Shown here piece by piece: positions 59,054 through 64,000 of a DNA stretch of 64,000 nt. This DNA comes from Rhizobium sp. J15. Its GTDB lineage: Bacteria; Pseudomonadota; Alphaproteobacteria; Rhizobiales; Rhizobiaceae. The first letter of the stretch is position 1. Every line of letters starts with the position of its first letter. The stretch lies in the NCBI RefSeq assembly GCF_002531825.1, contig NZ_NWSX01000007.1, forward strand, positions 1 to 64,000, read 5' to 3'. A program made the position numbers and the translations under genes. The notes under the pieces were generated by a model. That model did not search any database, was not told where the DNA came from, and worked only from the letters and a program-made list of their open reading frames with translations.

Positions 59054-59794
59054 TCAGATGTTTTTTCCCGCCATCACCACTGTCGCGCCAAGGATCTCGG
59101 CCGGATCGCCGTCCGCGGTCGCCGATTGCAGCAGGATCGCGCAGCCCTCGAGCTGCGGCCGTTGCAGCACGCTCGCCGGCAGCGTCAGATTGGTCGCCTT
59201 GCCGTCCCACATGCCGACGGTTTCGACATTGGTGACGCTGTGCAGGTAGGAGATTTTCTTGCCGCTGTTCTCGCCCTTTTCGACGTCGATGGTCTTTTCC
59301 TTGTCGAAATAGACCATCACGACATTGGCCTTGCCCTGCCCTGCGCCAATCTTGATCTCCAGCTCGTCGCCGCGCATCGCAGCGCTGATCGGAATGGTCA
59401 GCCCATTGCCTTCGCTGCTGTAGCTGGCGATCTTGCTGTTTATGCCGTTGAGATCGGCGCCGGCGAGATGGCCGCGTCCGTTGACGATGGCCTGCGGCGT
59501 ATAGACGTTGCTGCGGCCCATGGCCCTGGCATAGCCATATTGCCGCTCGGTATTTTCCTTCGAACTCAGCGTGTCGGCCCAGCCGAGGTAGTTCCAATAG
59601 TCTATGTGGTAGGCGAGCGCGATGACGTCGCCCTGGTCCACCAGCTTGCGGAAGGCGGCGTCAGCGGGAGGACAGGAGGAGCAGCCCTGCGAGGTGAAAA
59701 GTTCGACGACGCCTTTCGGCGTGCCGTCTTCGGCATGCAACGAGCCTGCGAGAACAACGCCGGCGATCAGCGGAATCAAAAAACGGGGGGACAT
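59054..59794 (-). CDS. Secreted DUF1223 thioredoxin-like protein
   Basis: A 246-residue periplasmic protein with signal peptide (1-21, LHAED). It carries the DUF1223 core VVELFTSQGCSSCPPADAAFRKLV, with a CxxC redox-like motif at the thioredoxin position, and LAYHIDYWNYLGWADTLSS. The role is unknown; a periplasmic disulfide or metal-handling function is inference. Lies between acnA and DUF2794 on the minus strand. Confidence 0.91.
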   Translation of the reverse strand: MSPRFLIPLIAGVVLAGSLHAEDGTPKGVVELFTSQGCSSCPPADAAFRKLVDQGDVIALAYHIDYWNYLGWADTLSSKENTERQYGYARAMGRSNVYTPQAIVNGRGHLAGADLNGINSKIASYSSEGNGLTIPISAAMRGDELEIKIGAGQGKANVVMVYFDKEKTIDVEKGENSGKKISYLHSVTNVETVGMWDGKATNLTLPASVLQRPQLEGCAILLQSATADGDPAEILGATVVMAGKNI

Positions 59795-59977
59795 TCACCT
59801 GCACCTCTTTTTCAGCGTCGCCGGCGTGTTGGAAACCGGAGGCCCTGACATATGAACGTACGAATAATCCTTCCGGGTCCAAACGAAAAGTCACGAACGG
59901 GTGAGACGTAGCTCGGCGGGAACGCGCTCGAAACAAATCATCGTGAGCCCGCCCGAATACTGTCGCCGCAAAGAAAA

Positions 59978-60003
59978 GCCGCCGGAAATTGCTCTCCGGC
60001 GGC
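59978..60003 (-). terminator. Rho-independent terminator of acnA
   Basis: Stem GCCGCCGGA/TCCGGCGGC with an eight-base loop, followed on the minus strand by TTTTCTTT. It begins 25 bases after the acnA stop. Confidence 0.92.
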
Positions 60004-60028
60004 CATTATCATAGCAAGCTGTTAACAA

Positions 60029-62719
<2,691 letters not shown>

Positions 62720-62980
62720 GAGAAACCCCGTTCTGATAGCCAACACAGTCGTGCGAACGCCTATGCACTTAATGCACATCAGGATGCGGGTACGGCCATT
62801 TCCGCTGTCCGCACGTGGAGCAAACGCTCCAAGTTCGGCGCAAGGATGAAATTCACGCCGACCGCTGGCGTGGTTGCCGGTCTTATAGATAATTTCCTAA
62901 AAACTTGCCATACCCGAGAACGATCAAAATCGGACATTTTTTGACCCCGCCTGAAGCCGCTACGAAGAAAGAGCCGACGC

Positions 62981-63616
62981 ATGCATCTCACCGCCGAAAA
63001 TCTGGCTGCAAGGCGTGGTGAGGATCTCATTTTCGTTAACGTTTCCTTTCACTTGGAGGCGGGAGAAGCGCTGGTCCTGACCGGCAAAAATGGATCGGGA
63101 AAGTCCACTTTGCTGCGCGTTGCCGCCGGTCTCCTCAGGCCGGAAAAGGGCACGGTGATCTTCCGCGACGAAGAGAGCCCGCAGGGCCGTCATCCCGGCG
63201 AGGTCAGCCACTACCTCGGCCATCGAAATGCGATGAAGAATGAACTTACAGTTGTGGAGAATCTGGACTTCTGGCGGAGCTTTCTCGGCAATGCCAGCCT
63301 CTCCACGGAGGACGCCGCCGAGGCCGTCGGCCTCTCCGGAATAACCCATCTCCCCTTCGCCTATCTCTCCGCCGGCCAGCAGCGCCGATTCGCCTTCGCC
63401 AAGCTACTCGTCGCCCACCGCCCCGTCTGGATCCTCGACGAACCGACAGCGGCATTGGATGCCAGCGCCGACCGGCTATTTGCAGGATTGATCGAAGCGC
63501 ATCTGGCAAAGGGCGGCATCGTGCTGGCGGCGACACATCAGCCACTGGGACTGAAAAATGCGCGGGAATTGAAGATGACGGGCTTTGCGGGTGTGGATCA
63601 GGGGGTGTGGGGATGA
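62981..63616 (+). CDS. ccmA: Heme ABC exporter ATP-binding protein CcmA
   Basis: A 211-residue ATPase of the CcmABCD system, needed to supply and release heme at CcmE for cytochrome c maturation. It has LTGKNGSGKSTLLRVAAGLL, LSAGQQRRFAFAKLL and DEPTAALD. HLTAENLAARRGEDLIF is a typical N terminus. It is followed by ccmB after 265 bases that contain an inverted-repeat element, a wider gap than usual. Confidence 0.95.
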   Translation: MHLTAENLAARRGEDLIFVNVSFHLEAGEALVLTGKNGSGKSTLLRVAAGLLRPEKGTVIFRDEESPQGRHPGEVSHYLGHRNAMKNELTVVENLDFWRSFLGNASLSTEDAAEAVGLSGITHLPFAYLSAGQQRRFAFAKLLVAHRPVWILDEPTAALDASADRLFAGLIEAHLAKGGIVLAATHQPLGLKNARELKMTGFAGVDQGVWG

Positions 63617-63648
63617 TGGTTTGTGGAAACTTGCGGGGATACGAGCCC

Positions 63649-63829
63649 AAAACCCCTCCCCGACCCCTCCCCACAAGGGGGAGGGGCTATCGTGTCGCAC
63701 CGCCCCATGCCCACCGCATCGTCGTAATCTGCAGAACGGCAACAGAGCATGCGCCGTTTGCTTTTGGCCGCCGTCGGAAACCGCAGCTTAACCCCTCCCC
63801 CTTGTGGGGAGGGGTTGGGGAGGGGTTTT
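63649..63829. repeat. 181-base inverted-repeat element between ccmA and ccmB
   Basis: Two 38-base arms (63649-63686 and 63792-63829) are inverted copies with one mismatch, flanking a 105-base centre. Each arm itself contains a palindrome (CCCCTCCCCACAAGGGG). The whole could fold into a very long hairpin. It resembles the dispersed palindromic intergenic elements of rhizobia (RIME-like, or a MITE). Confidence 0.8.
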
Positions 63830-63881
63830 CCTCGGCCTCCTGGGACAGGTTTTCCTCACCCATCAGGGAAAAGCACTCCGC

Positions 63882-64000
63882 ATGACCGCCCTCTTCCTCC
63901 GCGATCTCAAGCTCTCGATCCGCGCCGGCGGCGGCGCGCTGATCGGCGTGCTGTTCTTCCTGACGATCGTCGCCGTCATCCCCTTCGGCGTCGGCCCCGA
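63882..64000 (+). CDS. ccmB: Heme exporter membrane protein CcmB, N-terminal part
   Basis: The first 39 residues of CcmB (MTALFLRDLKLSIRAGGG, then a membrane helix) run off the window end. It is the permease partner of CcmA. The ATG at 63882 starts the typical N terminus. Confidence 0.9.
   Translation, partial: MTALFLRDLKLSIRAGGGALIGVLFFLTIVAVIPFGVGP

Noticed and set aside
58782..59249. Plus-strand open frames around the DUF1223/DUF2794 gap
   Set aside because: No ribosome site, no family features, and they run antisense into the DUF1223 gene.
62880..62910. Possible iron-responsive (Irr ICE-like) site upstream of acnA
   Set aside because: The AT-rich stretch resembles the motif only weakly and has too many mismatches.

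Overview
The window is chromosomal DNA of a fast-growing rhizobium, most likely Rhizobium of the leguminosarum/etli group. The basis is the high GC content, the gene order mdh-sucC-sucD-sucA-sucB ... lpdA next to sdhCDAB, and alphaproteobacterial marker families (Mic60-like protein between hemD and hemY, Omp19/AprI-type lipoprotein, IalB, DUF2794, ybhL-type leader RNA). Species assignment is inference. No tRNA, rRNA, CRISPR array, prophage or biosynthetic cluster was seen. The only transposase is at the left edge.

Layout: 1-540 is the 3' part of an IS5-family transposase that needs a -1 frameshift. 571-12641 (minus) is the 2-oxoglutarate dehydrogenase/succinyl-CoA synthetase/malate dehydrogenase region. 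It has a small YciI-like gene between sucA and sucB, and a block of accessory genes (DUF4241 protein, secreted protein, SDR, LysE exporter) between sucB and lpdA. 12817-14561 holds zapE and an Omp19-like lipoprotein. 14698-18955 is sdhCDAB with a nucleotidyltransferase overlapping its end. 19270-23221 holds a secreted protein, an ETFB-type lysine methyltransferase, an EVE protein, a second YciI-like protein, gpsA and tsaD. 23294-29126 (plus) is hemC-hemD-Mic60-hemY followed by a TerB-like protein and a glutamine amidotransferase.

29152-41627 is mixed housekeeping and accessory: MFS exporter, YggT, DUF167, inorganic pyrophosphatase, GNAT, typA, M3 peptidase, an orphan 143-residue protein behind a probable CtrA-controlled promoter, a LysE exporter, ohr, a LysR regulator and an EamA transporter. 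41721-47499 holds argG, an SDR, a LysE exporter and a three-gene ABC importer. 47593-53043 holds rlmN, IalB, an ECF sigma factor, YkvA, pterin dehydratase, a low-molecular-weight phosphatase, thpR and a lysophospholipase-like esterase. 53116-56363 is an ABC exporter pair. 56546 is a Bax-inhibitor-1 gene with a structured leader. 57349-59794 contains small and secreted proteins. 60029-62719 is acnA. 62981-64000 is ccmA, a long inverted-repeat element, then the start of ccmB.

Functionally the window concentrates central carbon metabolism: five of the eight TCA-cycle steps (aconitase, 2-oxoglutarate dehydrogenase, succinyl-CoA synthetase, succinate dehydrogenase, malate dehydrogenase) plus heme synthesis and heme export for cytochrome c. 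I found no clearly new multi-gene system. The most rewarding points are non-coding: the leader RNA of the Bax-inhibitor gene, the three TTAA-N7-TTAA boxes (two placed identically against a -35 element), the inverted-repeat element inside the ccm genes, and the long antisense overlap of the phosphatase and thpR genes.
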